A program made the translations under genes and the position numbers. Below, in pieces: positions 1-8,770 of a DNA stretch of 64,000 nt. The notes under the pieces are model-generated. The model was given only the letters and a program-made list of their open reading frames with translations. It ran no database searches and was not told the origin of the DNA. Source of the DNA: Metallococcus carri (GTDB lineage: Bacteria > Actinomycetota > Actinomycetes > Actinomycetales > Dermatophilaceae). Within the stretch, counting starts at the first letter, position 1; the number at the start of each line of letters is the position of its first letter. The stretch spans positions 1-64,000 of the forward strand of contig NZ_JAAOIV010000003.1 in assembly GCF_011440275.1 (NCBI RefSeq), in the 5' to 3' direction.

Positions 1-1
1 C

Positions 2-298
2 CGCCACATCGACCACATCCGCCGCCACACCGACGGCGGACCCACCAGCATGGACAACGGTCAAGGCCTGTGCGCCAGCTGCAACTACCTCAAAGAACAC
101 CCCGACTGGCACACCCGACGCGACACCAGCAGCGACCACAGCGGCAGCGGAGGCAGTCGGCGGCATACCGTCAGCACCACCACCCCCACCGGCCACGCGT
201 ACACCAGCACCCCACCACCCCTGCCGCTGCCGACCATCGACGCCCAGCATCCCTCCCGGTTCGAGCAGGAACTCCTGCGACTGGTGATGGCCGCATGA
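2..298 (+). CDS. HNH endonuclease, C-terminal part (gene truncated by window edge)
   Basis: The frame is open from the first bases, so the gene begins outside the window and only its last 98 codons are visible. It opens with RHIDHIRRHTDGGPTS and continues with GLCASCNYLKE. Together these give the His/Asp-His and Cys-x-x-Cys-Asn core of the HNH nuclease module that ends many actinobacterial DUF222-type proteins. The remaining 55 or so residues are a Pro/Thr/Ser-rich tail without a recognisable fold. A complete relative sits at 17253-19106. The cellular role of these multicopy proteins is not established. The N-terminal domain cannot be judged here. Confidence 0.85.
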   Translation, partial: RHIDHIRRHTDGGPTSMDNGQGLCASCNYLKEHPDWHTRRDTSSDHSGSGGSRRHTVSTTTPTGHAYTSTPPPLPLPTIDAQHPSRFEQELLRLVMAA

Positions 299-331
299 GC
301 CAGGCGGACGCCCGGGGCAGGACATACGAAA

Positions 332-361
332 CGCCCCGCCCCGCAGCAGCGGGACGGAGCG
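332..361. terminator. Hairpin between convergent HNH and DUF3117 genes
   Basis: A 13-base left arm (332-344) and right arm (349-361) are separated by the 4-base loop agca. Two positions mismatch when read as plus-strand RNA but become G-U pairs in minus-strand RNA, so the hairpin fits best as the end of the minus-strand DUF3117 transcript (stop at 389). There is no clear U-run. Termination activity is therefore an inference from position and pairing. Confidence 0.45.
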
Positions 362-388
362 CCGGACCGTTCGGTCACAGGCTGATGG

Positions 389-556
389 TCAGCCCAGGCA
401 ACCCTTGATGGCGTCCTCGAGGGCCTTAGCTTCCTCGGCGTTCATCTCGACGACGAGGCGCCCGCCACCCTCCAGCGGCATGCGCAGCAGAATGCTGCGG
501 CCTTCCTTCGTAACCTCCAACGGACCGTCGCCGGTCCTCGGCTTCATCGCCGCCAT
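389..556 (-). CDS. DUF3117 family microprotein (55 aa)
   Basis: This 55-residue protein starts MAAMKPRTGDGPLEVTKEGR and ends AKALEDAIKGCLG. The pattern and length match the DUF3117 family, which is widespread in Actinobacteria and has no assigned function. The central stretch RSILLRMPLEGGGRLVVEMN would form a compact beta sheet followed by a short helix. A strong ribosome site (GGAAGGGG) lies a few bases before the ATG at 556. It diverges from the PaaX-type gene and converges on the HNH gene. Identification rests on recalled family sequence. Confidence 0.85.
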   Translation of the reverse strand: MAAMKPRTGDGPLEVTKEGRSILLRMPLEGGGRLVVEMNAEEAKALEDAIKGCLG

Positions 557-657
557 GGGTGTTCCCCTTCCAGGTGCTGTGGCTTGTCCGCAGACGGCTC
601 ATTATCCCCTGTCCGGCGGTCCAGCGGAAATCAGCGCCCGAAAACGGCTGCGGCACA

Positions 658-1440
658 ATGACGCTCATGCACGCCCGATCCGCGGTCTTCGACGTCTACG
701 GAGACCACCTATTGCGCACCGACGGTTGGGCCTCGGTGGCGGGTCTGGTGCGGCTGACGTCAGCGGTCGACGTGGCCCCCGCAGCAACACGCACGGCGAT
801 CTCCCGGATGGTGCGCGAGGGGTGGTTGCGGGCCGATGCGCGGGCGGGTGCCCGCGGCTACGCGATGACCGATCGGGCTCGCGGCCGGCTCGCCTCGGCG
901 TGGCAGCGCATCTATCGCGCCGACCCGCGACCGTGGGACGGCCAATGGCACGTCGTGGTCACCGACCACACCGGCGACCGCAGCGCGCGCACCCGGTTGC
1001 GCGCCTCGATGTCCTATCTCGGCTACGCCCGCCTCGCGCCCGACACCTGGATCGCCCCCCGCCCGAGTGACGACCTCGAGCGGTCCCTGACCGGCACGGC
1101 ATACCGCGCCTTCACCGCACGCTTCGACGACGACCCGCGCACGCTCGCCGCATCGGCCTGGGATCTCGGTGCGCTCGCCGCGAGCCACCGGCGCTACCTG
1201 AGCTGGCTGGACGAGCTGGCCGCCTCGCTCACCGGCCCCGCGAGCGACGAGCAGGTGTATGCCGCCCGCGCCCTGGCCGTGCACGAATGGCGCAAGTTCC
1301 TCTTCAGTGACCCCGACCTGCCACCGGAAGCGCTGCCCGCCGACTGGCCAGGCGCGAGCGCCGCCGAGCGGTTCCTCGATCTGGCCGACCGCTGGCAGCC
1401 GCGAGCGGCCGCCTACGTTGAGCACTGTCTGCAGACCTGA
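658..1440 (+). CDS. PaaX family transcriptional regulator
   Basis: A 260-residue protein with an N-terminal winged-helix region (about residues 10-75, including the stretch ATRTAISRMVREGWL) followed by a PaaX-type central and C-terminal domain. PaaX proteins repress phenylacetate catabolic genes and are released by phenylacetyl-CoA. The next gene downstream is a PaaG-like hydratase/isomerase, which supports a role in aromatic or acyl-CoA catabolism, though no other paa genes are nearby. ATG 658 is chosen; ATG 667 is possible. The open frame extends upstream to 559, but that part has no family-like sequence. Confidence 0.8.
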   Translation: MTLMHARSAVFDVYGDHLLRTDGWASVAGLVRLTSAVDVAPAATRTAISRMVREGWLRADARAGARGYAMTDRARGRLASAWQRIYRADPRPWDGQWHVVVTDHTGDRSARTRLRASMSYLGYARLAPDTWIAPRPSDDLERSLTGTAYRAFTARFDDDPRTLAASAWDLGALAASHRRYLSWLDELAASLTGPASDEQVYAARALAVHEWRKFLFSDPDLPPEALPADWPGASAAERFLDLADRWQPRAAAYVEHCLQT

Positions 1441-1454
1441 ACCCAGGAGGACGT

Positions 1455-2243
1455 ATGCCGAACCCACCCGTCGCCTTCGACGTGACCGACGGTGTCGCGA
1501 CCGTGCGCATCGACCGCCCGGACGCGATGTGCGCCCTCGACCTCGCCACCAAGGAGGGCCTGCTGGCGGCGCTGCGGTCGGCGGCGCAGGATCCGGCGGC
1601 CCGTGTCGTCGTGCTGACCGGCACCGGCCGGGCGTTCTGCGTGGGCCAGGACCTGAAGGAGCACGTCGAAGGCCTGAAGTCCGGGCAGGTGCTGAGCGAC
1701 ACCGTGGTCGAGCACTACAACCCGATCGTGGAGCTGCTCGCGACGATGCCCAAGCCGGTGATCGCGGCCGTCAACGGGGTCGCCGCTGGCGCGGGTGCGT
1801 CCTTCGCCTTCGCCTGCGACCTGCGGATCCTGGCCGACACCGCCGGGTTCAACACCGCGTTCAGCGCGATCGCGCTCTCCTGCGATTCCGGCGCCTCCTG
1901 GCATCTACCCCGCCTGGTCGGGGTGGCCAAGGCCAAGCAACTGCTGCTGATGCCGCGCACCATCCCCGCGGACGAGGCGCTCGAACTCGGCCTGGCGACG
2001 ACCGTGATCCCGGCGGACACCTTCGCCGACGAGGTGGCGAAGGTCGCCCGCACCCTCGCCGACGGCCCGACCGCGGCATACGGCGCGATCCGGCAGGCGG
2101 TCGAATACTCGGCCGGGCACGATCTGACGCAGTCGCTCGCCTTCGAGGCCGACAAGATGCGGCTGACCGGAGCCACCGAGGATCACCGCGCGGCGGTGGA
2201 CGCCTTCCTCGCCAAGGAGAAACCGAGCTTCAACGGTCGTTGA
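1455..2243 (+). CDS. Enoyl-CoA hydratase/isomerase family protein, PaaG-like
   Basis: A 262-residue crotonase-fold enzyme. The oxyanion-hole segments are AFCVGQDL (residues 57-64) and NGVAAGAGASFAFACDLRI near residue 100. The stretch CDSGASWHLPRLVG keeps the acidic residue used by 2-(1,2-epoxyphenyl)acetyl-CoA isomerase PaaG. The start ATG at 1455 has AGGAGG five bases upstream and itself lies inside a copy of the GTATGCCG octamer. It follows the PaaX-type repressor by 14 bases, so the two probably share a transcript. The exact substrate is inferred from that neighbour. A generic enoyl-CoA hydratase is the alternative. Confidence 0.85.
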   Translation: MPNPPVAFDVTDGVATVRIDRPDAMCALDLATKEGLLAALRSAAQDPAARVVVLTGTGRAFCVGQDLKEHVEGLKSGQVLSDTVVEHYNPIVELLATMPKPVIAAVNGVAAGAGASFAFACDLRILADTAGFNTAFSAIALSCDSGASWHLPRLVGVAKAKQLLLMPRTIPADEALELGLATTVIPADTFADEVAKVARTLADGPTAAYGAIRQAVEYSAGHDLTQSLAFEADKMRLTGATEDHRAAVDAFLAKEKPSFNGR

Positions 2244-2271
2244 ATCAGGCAAGGGGAGGAGACTACGCACC

Positions 2272-2697
2272 ATGGCCGCAATCATCTGGGTCGCCGTCGG
2301 GTTGCTGCTGATCGCCGGAGAGGCGTTGAGCGGTGATTTCGTGTTGCTCATGCTCGCCGGTGGCGCACTCGCGGCCGGTGGATCATCCGCCGTCGGCGCG
2401 GACCTGTGGGTCAGCGCGATCGTCTTCGCGGTCGTGTCGGTGCTGCTGCTCGCGGTCGTGCGACCGGTGCTCAAGCGGCATTTCACCTCCAACCCGATGA
2501 TCCCTTCCGGAACCGACGCGCTCGTGGGAGCGTCGGCGACAGTGCTCGAGCAGGTCACCCACGACCGTGGGCTGGTGCAAATCGGCGGCGAGCGCTGGAC
2601 CGCTCGCACCACGGACGGTCAGCACATCGGACCCGGCACCACCGTCGTGGTCCAACGCATCGACGGCGCAACGGCCGTCGTAGAACGGGGGAAGTGA
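2272..2697 (+). CDS. NfeD family membrane protein
   Basis: A 141-residue protein with two or three hydrophobic helices in the first 65 residues (starting IIWVAVGLLLIAGEALSGDF). An OB-fold-like soluble domain follows (about 80-141: TVLEQVTHDRGLVQIGGERW). This is the short NfeD layout found beside SPFH/band-7 proteins. NfeD proteins are thought to help assemble or regulate SPFH microdomain complexes in the membrane. The SPFH gene starts three bases after the stop, so co-expression is very likely. The ribosome site is aggggagga before ATG 2272. Confidence 0.9.
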   Translation: MAAIIWVAVGLLLIAGEALSGDFVLLMLAGGALAAGGSSAVGADLWVSAIVFAVVSVLLLAVVRPVLKRHFTSNPMIPSGTDALVGASATVLEQVTHDRGLVQIGGERWTARTTDGQHIGPGTTVVVQRIDGATAVVERGK

Positions 2698-2700
2698 GAC

Positions 2701-3903
2701 ATGGATCCAGTCCTTCTGGTCATCATCGCCGCGATCGTCATCCTGGCGGTGGTGATCGTGGTGAAGTCGGTGGCGCTCGTGCCGCAGGCGGAGGCCGCGG
2801 TGATCGAGCGGCTCGGTCGTTACACCAAGACGATTTCGGGGCAGCTGGTCTTCCTCGTGCCGTTCATCGACCGCATCCGCGCGAAGGTCGACTTGCGCGA
2901 GCGGGTCGTGAGCTTCCCACCGCAGCCGGTCATCACCCAGGACAACCTGACCGTCCAGATCGACACGGTCGTCTACTTCCAGGTGACCGACCCGCGCTCG
3001 GCGGTCTATGAGATCAACAACTACATCGTCGGCGTCGAGCAGCTCACCACCACCACGCTGCGCAATGTCATCGGCGGTATGACGCTGGAGGAGACGCTCA
3101 CCTCCCGCGAGACGATCAACGCGCAGCTGCGCGGCGTGCTCGACCTGGAGACCGGCCGGTGGGGCCTGCGCGTCGCCCGCGTCGAGTTGAAGAGCATCTT
3201 CCCGCCGCCCTCCATCCAGGAGTCGATGGAGAAGCAGATGAAGGCCGACCGTGAGAAGCGGGCGACCATCCTGGCGGCCGAGGCGCACCGCGAGTCGGCG
3301 ATCAAGTCGGCCGAGGGTGACAAGCAGTCGCAGATCCTCGCGGCGGAGGGTGCCAAGCAGGCGTCGATCCTCGCGGCCGAAGGTGAGCGGCAGTCGCAGA
3401 TCCTGCGCGCCGAGGGTGAGCGGGCCGCCCGCTTCCTGATGGCCCAGGGTGAGGCGAAGGCGATCGAGAAGCGCTTCCACGCCGTGCGCGCCAGCCGCCC
3501 GACGCCGGAACTGCTCGCCTACGAATACCTGCGGACCATCCCCGAGATGGCCAAGGGTGAGGCCAACAAGACCTGGGTGCTGCCCGCCGACTTCGGCTCG
3601 GCCCTGCAGTCCTTCGCGCGTTCGTTCGGCGCGCAGGGGTCCGACGGCGTGTTCCGGTTCGAGCCGTCCAAGGTCGACGATGTGCCCGAGCCGAACGACG
3701 AGGACGTCGCCGACTGGTTCGAGCTCACCCGCGACCCGGCGGTGGCCAAGGCCGTCGCCGACGCCGAAGCCGTCGCCCGCACCTCGGTCGACCCCGAGCT
3801 CCCGGTCGCGAAGGAGAACGCCCAGACGGCAGGTATGCCGACCCTTCCGCCGTCCCAGCCGGGCGTGCAGCTGCCTAAATCGGGTAATCGGCCGGCGGAG
3901 TGA
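2701..3903 (+). CDS. SPFH/band 7 domain membrane protein (paraslipin type)
   Basis: This 400-residue protein has one N-terminal membrane helix (PVLLVIIAAIVILAVVIVVK) and then the SPFH domain (about 25-180; GRYTKTISGQLVFLVPFIDR, VQIDTVVYFQVTDPRSAVYE). A charged coiled-coil region (185-260) follows, built from repeats of the type AAEGxxQSQIL, and then a variable tail. SPFH proteins form large ring-like oligomers that organise membrane microdomains and often regulate proteases. It pairs with the NfeD gene just upstream. Its last 29 bases overlap the end of the convergent mannosyltransferase gene. Confidence 0.92.
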   Translation: MDPVLLVIIAAIVILAVVIVVKSVALVPQAEAAVIERLGRYTKTISGQLVFLVPFIDRIRAKVDLRERVVSFPPQPVITQDNLTVQIDTVVYFQVTDPRSAVYEINNYIVGVEQLTTTTLRNVIGGMTLEETLTSRETINAQLRGVLDLETGRWGLRVARVELKSIFPPPSIQESMEKQMKADREKRATILAAEAHRESAIKSAEGDKQSQILAAEGAKQASILAAEGERQSQILRAEGERAARFLMAQGEAKAIEKRFHAVRASRPTPELLAYEYLRTIPEMAKGEANKTWVLPADFGSALQSFARSFGAQGSDGVFRFEPSKVDDVPEPNDEDVADWFELTRDPAVAKAVADAEAVARTSVDPELPVAKENAQTAGMPTLPPSQPGVQLPKSGNRPAE

Positions 3904-5092
3904 TCTGGAGCAACTCCAGACACCACCACAGCTGCCAGCCGATCCCGAGCAGCACCAGCACCACCGTGCGCAGCCCGACGAGCCGACGAGGTTCGTCGGG
4001 CTGTCGCCGCCATCCCCCGCCGATCAGGATGACCGCGAGCGGGAAGAGGAACAGCAGGTAGCGGTAGACGCTGGTCCACACATCCAGCACCGCACCGAGA
4101 TAGGCGGCGTAGACCGCACACCACACCCGCAGCTGGAGCCCGAGCGCCTCGGCCCAGGGTCCGAGCAGCATCGCGGCCAGGGCGGCGATCATCACCGCCA
4201 CCCAGAACACCGCCCAGCCGGTGCCGACGAGATAGCTGAGGTTGGTGATCCACGGGTCGAAGGGCTTGATCGTGTTGCCGATCCGCCAGGTCGCCATCGT
4301 CTCGGTGTAGGCATTGCGCTCACCGGTGACCCACCACGCGATCGCCGGCCACAAGAAGCCCGCGACGCCGCAGGCCACGAGGGTCCACACCATCCCGGCC
4401 CAGTCACCGGCCCGGATCGGGTCTTCGCGGCGCTCGCGCCAGCGCTGCCAGACCGCGACGAGCGCCACCACGGCCAACGGCAGGGCGATCGGCCGGGTCA
4501 GCCCGATGAGCAGCGCCAACCCGGAGGCGACCAGCCAGTCGCGTCGAGCCAGCGCCAGCAGCGCCGCCAGCAGCAGGAGCATGCCGAGCGATTCGGTGTA
4601 GGCCAGTTGCAGCGTCGGCGAGGGCGGCGAGGCGGCATACACACAGACGGCGCCGAAGGCGACGAGCGGGCCGACCCGGGGGGCGAGCAGACGCGCCATC
4701 AGCACCGCGGCGCCGGCACCCATCGCGAGCGTGAGGACCGCGGCGACGGCCTCGAAGGAGAAGCCGGTCAGGTCCATGCCGAGGCGGGCGAGCAACGGGA
4801 ACAGCGGATAGAAGGCCCAGGCGTTCTGCTGGACGACGCCGGCCTCGTTGCGCGGGATCTGGTCGGGATAGCCGTTGACCGCGATCTCGCGGTACCACGT
4901 GCCGTCCCACATCCGCATCATGTCCAGGTATGCCGGGTGCGCGGCACCGCCCGTGCCGCCCGGCACCCCGGCGGGCACCTGGTGGGCGGCGGTGATCAGG
5001 ATGAAGACCGTCGAGATCGCCCGGAACCCCAGATAGGCCACCAGCACGCTGAGCCCCAACCGTCGAGTGATCAGGGCTCGCACCGAGGCCAT
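3875..5092 (-). CDS. PIG-V-like mannosyltransferase family membrane protein
   Basis: A 405-residue polytopic membrane protein with roughly ten hydrophobic segments. An early loop contains RMWDGTWYREIAVNGYP, followed by FYPLFPLLARLG. This WDG-x-WY and FxPLxPLL pattern is that of bacterial PIG-V/GT-C mannosyltransferases, which use a polyprenyl-phosphate sugar outside the membrane. The acceptor is unknown. The ATG at 5092 overlaps the tag stop by one base (TGATG), so translation is probably coupled. A longer open frame runs upstream to 5509, but that part is an out-of-frame shadow of tag. Confidence 0.8.
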   Translation of the reverse strand: MASVRALITRRLGLSVLVAYLGFRAISTVFILITAAHQVPAGVPGGTGGAAHPAYLDMMRMWDGTWYREIAVNGYPDQIPRNEAGVVQQNAWAFYPLFPLLARLGMDLTGFSFEAVAAVLTLAMGAGAAVLMARLLAPRVGPLVAFGAVCVYAASPPSPTLQLAYTESLGMLLLLAALLALARRDWLVASGLALLIGLTRPIALPLAVVALVAVWQRWRERREDPIRAGDWAGMVWTLVACGVAGFLWPAIAWWVTGERNAYTETMATWRIGNTIKPFDPWITNLSYLVGTGWAVFWVAVMIAALAAMLLGPWAEALGLQLRVWCAVYAAYLGAVLDVWTSVYRYLLFLFPLAVILIGGGWRRQPDEPRRLVGLRTVVLVLLGIGWQLWWCLELLQITPPADYPI

Positions 5093-5682
5093 CACCGGCC
5101 CGCCCCCGAGCGGAAGCAGCCGGTGAGGTGGTCGTCGACCAGGCCACAGGCGGACATCCCGGCATACACCGTGGTGGGTCCGAGATGACGAAAACCCTTG
5201 TCCTTCAAGGCTTTTGCCAAGGCCTTGGCTTCGGGTGAGGTGGTCGGCAAATCGGCCAGCGTGGCCGGCGGAGTGTGTGTGGCCGGCACGAACGACCAGA
5301 CGAAGGCATCGAGTCCGCCCTCGTCCCGCAGCGCCACGGTGGCCCGCGCATTGGCGATGGCGGCCTCGATCTTGCGCCGGTTGCGCACGATGCCCGCGTC
5401 GGCCATCAAGCGGGCGACATCCGCCTCGCCGAAGGCCGCGATCGCGTCGGCGTCGAAACCGGCGAAGGCCGCCCGGAAGTTCTCCCGCTTGCGCAAGATG
5501 GTGATCCACGCCAGGCCGGACTGGAAGGACTCGAGGATCAGCCGCTCGAGCAGGGCGGTTTCACCGTGGACCGGCACTCCCCACTCGGCGTCGTGATAGC
5601 GCAGGTAGTCAGGCGAGGACCCCGCCCACGCGCACCGCGCCACACCGTCCGCACCCACCAGGATGCCGTCGCCCCCCACCAC
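5092..5682 (-). CDS. tag: DNA-3-methyladenine glycosylase I
   Basis: A protein of about 196 residues that removes 3-methyladenine from alkylated DNA. Family features are the early RCAWAG...YHDEWG-like segment (RCAWAGSSPDYLRYHDAEWG), the helix-hairpin-helix region, and the C-terminal DDHLTGCF. They supply the Cys/His zinc ligands expected of the TagI fold. No ATG is available near the N terminus. GTG 5682 or 5679, just after the upstream stop, or GTG 5658 are the candidate starts. It is the fourth gene of an operon led by dapE, a position with no obvious functional logic. Confidence 0.88.
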   Translation of the reverse strand: MVGGDGILVGADGVARCAWAGSSPDYLRYHDAEWGVPVHGETALLERLILESFQSGLAWITILRKRENFRAAFAGFDADAIAAFGEADVARLMADAGIVRNRRKIEAAIANARATVALRDEGGLDAFVWSFVPATHTPPATLADLPTTSPEAKALAKALKDKGFRHLGPTTVYAGMSACGLVDDHLTGCFRSGAGR

Positions 5683-5690
5683 GGCTTGGG

Positions 5691-5975
5691 TCAGGCCCCG
5701 GCCTCGTCGCGCAGTCTGCGGATCTCGGCGTCGCGGTCGGCGAGCTCCTCGCGCAGCCGGTCGATCACATCGTCGACCTGCCCCATCCGGTAACCGCGGA
5801 GGGTCTGGTCGAAGCGCAGTTGATCCAGGTCCGCGTCGCTCAACGCGCCCTCGGGCAGCGGCTGGAAGGCGGTCGTGCGGACCGGCTGGTCCATCGAGGC
5901 CTCGAACCGGCCGAGCACCGCGGCGACGACGACGCCGACCACGATGACGAGGACGGCGATGAGCAGGACGATCAC
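5691..5975 (-). CDS. DivIVA-domain-like small membrane protein
   Basis: About 94 residues. One N-terminal membrane helix (VLLIAVLVIVVGVVVAAVLG) is followed by a linker and the segment LRGYRMGQVDDVIDRLREEL. This matches the second half of the DivIVA N-terminal motif (GYRxxQVDxFLD...). It ends in a short charged helix. Small actinobacterial proteins of this type are associated with the cell wall growth machinery, but the function here is inferred. The start is uncertain: GTG 5975 lies six bases after the upstream stop, and CTG 5984 is possible. Confidence 0.75.
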   Translation of the reverse strand: MIVLLIAVLVIVVGVVVAAVLGRFEASMDQPVRTTAFQPLPEGALSDADLDQLRFDQTLRGYRMGQVDDVIDRLREELADRDAEIRRLRDEAGA

Positions 5976-5980
5976 GGGGT

Positions 5981-6709
5981 TCAGGGTAGACGAGCCTCGA
6001 CCACGAGCCGCACCGCTTCCTCCGGGTCGTCGACGACCTGCAGCCGCTCGACATCGCGCTCGCTGATCATCCCCTCGCCCAGCAGGGTGCCGCGCACGAA
6101 GTCCAGCATCGGGGTCCAGAAGTCTCGGCCGAGCAGCACCAACGGGAAGCTGGTGACCTTCTGGGTCTGCGCGAGCGTCACCGCCTCGAAGAGCTCGTCC
6201 AGGGTGCCGAAGCCGCCCGGCAGCACGACATACCCCTGGGAGTACTTCACGAACATCGTCTTGCGCACGAAGAAGTAGCGGAAGTTGACCCCGAGGTCGA
6301 CGTATCTGTTCAGGCCGGTCTCGAAGGGCAGCTCGATGCCCAGGCCGACGCTCGTGCCGCCGGCCTCGCGAGCGCCCTTGTTGGCCGCCTCCATGGCACC
6401 GGGGCCGCCGCCGGTGATCACGGCATACCCGGCTTCGACCAGCCGGCGACCGACCTCGACACCACGGGCGTAATGCTCCGAATCGCTGGTCAGCCGGGCC
6501 GATCCGAAGACCGCGACCGCCGGACCGAGCTCGGCCAGCGCGCCGAAACCTTCGACGAACTCCGCCTGGATCCGCAGCACCCGCCACGGATCGGTGTGCA
6601 GCCAGTCGGCGTCGGTGTGCTCGTCGAGCAACCGCTGGTCGGTCGTCGTCCGGGGCACCAGCTTGCCCCGCAGCGTGGTCGCGCCCCGCTGGTAGTCCTC
6701 ATCGGTCAT
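5981..6709 (-). CDS. LOG family protein (TIGR00730, nucleoside monophosphate phosphoribohydrolase-like)
   Basis: A 242-residue Rossmann-fold protein. It carries GGGPGAMEAANKGA (about residue 85) and the signature PGGFGTLDELFE (about residue 150), the PGGxGT-x-x-E motif of LOG/lysine decarboxylase-like proteins. Characterised members release free bases from cytokinin riboside monophosphates or clean up nucleotide monophosphates. The bacterial substrate is usually unknown. The ATG at 6709 overlaps the dapE stop (ATGA), showing translational coupling. A LOG gene beside dapE/dapD is a common actinobacterial arrangement. Confidence 0.9.
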   Translation of the reverse strand: MTDEDYQRGATTLRGKLVPRTTTDQRLLDEHTDADWLHTDPWRVLRIQAEFVEGFGALAELGPAVAVFGSARLTSDSEHYARGVEVGRRLVEAGYAVITGGGPGAMEAANKGAREAGGTSVGLGIELPFETGLNRYVDLGVNFRYFFVRKTMFVKYSQGYVVLPGGFGTLDELFEAVTLAQTQKVTSFPLVLLGRDFWTPMLDFVRGTLLGEGMISERDVERLQVVDDPEEAVRLVVEARLP

Positions 6710-7782
6710 GCCAGCCACCTCGTCAACGCCTCTTCGCAATCTCTGATCTGCTGCTCCGGGCAGCGCTCGTCGTCGGTGTGGGCGAGGTTCGGGTCGCCCG
6801 GGCCGAAGTTCACCGCCGGCACCCCGATCGCCGAGAACCGGGCGACATCGGTCCAGCCTTCCTTCGCGACGACGGGCAGGCCGAGAGCGGCCACGAACGC
6901 CTGCGCCGCCGGCCGGTCCAGACCCGGGCGGGCGCCGTCGGCAGCGTCGGTGAGGCGGACGTCATACCCGGGGAAGACCGAGCGGACGTGCGCGAGGGCG
7001 GCCTCGGTGTCCTTGTCGGGCGCGTACCGGTAGTTGACCGCCACCGTGCACCGATCCGGTATGACGTTGCCGGCGATGCCACCGCTGATGTGCACCGCGT
7101 TGAGCGCCTCGTGATAGTCCAGCCCGTCGACGGTGACGGTCTGCGGCTCGTAGTCCGACAACCGCTGCAGCAGGTCGGCGGCGTCGTGGATGGCGTTGTG
7201 GCCGTTCCAGGGGCGGGCCGAGTGCGCGGCGATGCCCTTGGTGGTGAGTTCGACGCGCATCGTGCCCTTGCAGCCACCCTCGATGCCACCGGCCGTGGGT
7301 TCGAGCAGCACTGCGAAGTCGGCCTCGATCCAGTCCGGGTGCTCGGCGGCGATCCGCTTGAGCCCGTTGAACTCCTCCTCGATCTCCTCGCAGTCGTAGA
7401 AGACATAGGTGACATCGCGGCTGGGTTCGGTGAGCTCGGCGGCGAGCTTGAGCTGGACGGCGACGCCGCCCTTCATGTCGGTGCTGCCGCGGGCGACGAG
7501 CATCCCGTCGACCCGGCGGGTGGGGATATTCGGCGGGTCGGTGAGCGGCACGGTGTCGATATGCCCGGCCAGCACCACCCGCTCGTCGCGACCGAGGTCG
7601 GTGCGCGCCACGACGACATTGCCGTCACGCTCCACCTGCAGGTGGTCCAGGCCGCGCAACGCCTGCTCGATCGCATCGGCGATGACGCGCTCGTCCTTGC
7701 TGACCGACGGTATGTCGCACAGCGCTGCGGTCAGATCCACGACATCGGTGCTGAGGTCCAGGGTGGCCATGGCGGCCATCAT
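6706..7782 (-). CDS. dapE: Succinyl-diaminopimelate desuccinylase
   Basis: A 358-residue M20-family metalloenzyme that hydrolyses N-succinyl-LL-diaminopimelate in lysine and peptidoglycan precursor synthesis. Metal and catalytic motifs are AGHIDTVP (His74), the bridging Asp in GSTDMKGG, the catalytic Glu pair in YDCEEIEEE, and a C-terminal His in NLAHTDDE. It diverges from dapD, only 47 bases away, so the two pathway genes share one control region. Three ATGs near the start (7782, 7779, 7770) are possible. No convincing ribosome site separates them. Confidence 0.93.
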   Translation of the reverse strand: MMAAMATLDLSTDVVDLTAALCDIPSVSKDERVIADAIEQALRGLDHLQVERDGNVVVARTDLGRDERVVLAGHIDTVPLTDPPNIPTRRVDGMLVARGSTDMKGGVAVQLKLAAELTEPSRDVTYVFYDCEEIEEEFNGLKRIAAEHPDWIEADFAVLLEPTAGGIEGGCKGTMRVELTTKGIAAHSARPWNGHNAIHDAADLLQRLSDYEPQTVTVDGLDYHEALNAVHISGGIAGNVIPDRCTVAVNYRYAPDKDTEAALAHVRSVFPGYDVRLTDAADGARPGLDRPAAQAFVAALGLPVVAKEGWTDVARFSAIGVPAVNFGPGDPNLAHTDDERCPEQQIRDCEEALTRWLA

Positions 7783-7829
7783 CGCACCGAGGGTCAGGCC
7801 TGGTCGGACGCCTCCCTTAGCCTTGGCCC

Positions 7830-8765
7830 ATGACCACTCGCCACGCCTGGGGCTACGGCCTTGCCACGACGACCTACGCCGGGCAGATCCTCGACACCTG
7901 GTTCCCGCAGCCGCAGCTGGGACAGGCTCCGGTCGAGGACCCGTATGCCGCTCCCCCGGACCTGGCCGACCTCGCCGGCGATGACCCGCGCCGCAAGGTG
8001 CGCACCTCGGTCGAGCTCGTCGACATCGACCTGGATGCCGCCCCGGCGGACGCCCGGGATGCCTACCTGCGCCTGCACCTGCTGTCGCACCGGCTGGTCG
8101 CGCCCAACACCATCAACCTCGATGGCCTCTTCGGCGTGCTCGCCAATGTGGTGTGGACCAACCACGGCCCGTGCGCCGTGGCGGACTTCGAGCAGACCCG
8201 GCTGCGGTTGCGCGGCGCCGGACCGGTGCAGGTCTTCGGCGTCGACAAGTTCCCTCGGATGACCGATTACGTCGTGCCGAGTGGCGTCCGGATCGCCGAC
8301 GCCGACCGGGTGCGCCTGGGCGCCCATCTCGCCGAGGGCACCACGGTCATGCACGAGGGCTTTTGCAATTTCAACGCCGGCACGCTCGGCACCTCGATGG
8401 TCGAGGGCCGCATCGTGCAGGGAGTCACCGTCGACGACGGCTCCGACATCGGCGGCGGGGCCTCGATCATGGGCACGCTGTCCGGTGGGGGCACCGAGCG
8501 GGTCACCATCGGCAAGCGCTGCCTGATCGGCGCCGAGGCGGGGATCGGCATCTCCCTCGGTGACGACTGCGTGGTGGAGGCCGGCCTCTACATCACCGCC
8601 GGCACCAAGGTCACCCTCCCCGACGGTCGCGTGGTCAAGGCCCGCGAGCTGTCCGGTGGCGACAGCATGCTGTTCATCCGCAACTCCACCACCGGCGTGG
8701 TCGAGTGCCGCGAGCGACAGGGCGAGGGCATCGCGCTCAACCCGGCCCTGCACACCTCCCACTAG
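7830..8765 (+). CDS. dapD: Tetrahydrodipicolinate N-succinyltransferase
   Basis: A 311-residue protein beginning [20 protein letters not shown], the N terminus typical of the actinobacterial DapD type. The central third has the hexapeptide-repeat pattern of a left-handed beta helix ([39 protein letters not shown]). The enzyme transfers succinyl from succinyl-CoA to tetrahydrodipicolinate, upstream of DapC and DapE, both encoded in this window. It is divergent from dapE. A membrane protein gene follows after five bases. Confidence 0.94.
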   Translation: MTTRHAWGYGLATTTYAGQILDTWFPQPQLGQAPVEDPYAAPPDLADLAGDDPRRKVRTSVELVDIDLDAAPADARDAYLRLHLLSHRLVAPNTINLDGLFGVLANVVWTNHGPCAVADFEQTRLRLRGAGPVQVFGVDKFPRMTDYVVPSGVRIADADRVRLGAHLAEGTTVMHEGFCNFNAGTLGTSMVEGRIVQGVTVDDGSDIGGGASIMGTLSGGGTERVTIGKRCLIGAEAGIGISLGDDCVVEAGLYITAGTKVTLPDGRVVKARELSGGDSMLFIRNSTTGVVECRERQGEGIALNPALHTSH

Positions 8766-8770
8766 CCCGT

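Noticed and set aside
5093-5509. N-terminal extension of the PIG-V mannosyltransferase frame
   Set aside because: The extension overlaps tag in another frame and is Arg/Gly-rich. The membrane protein clearly starts at ATG 5092, coupled to the tag stop.
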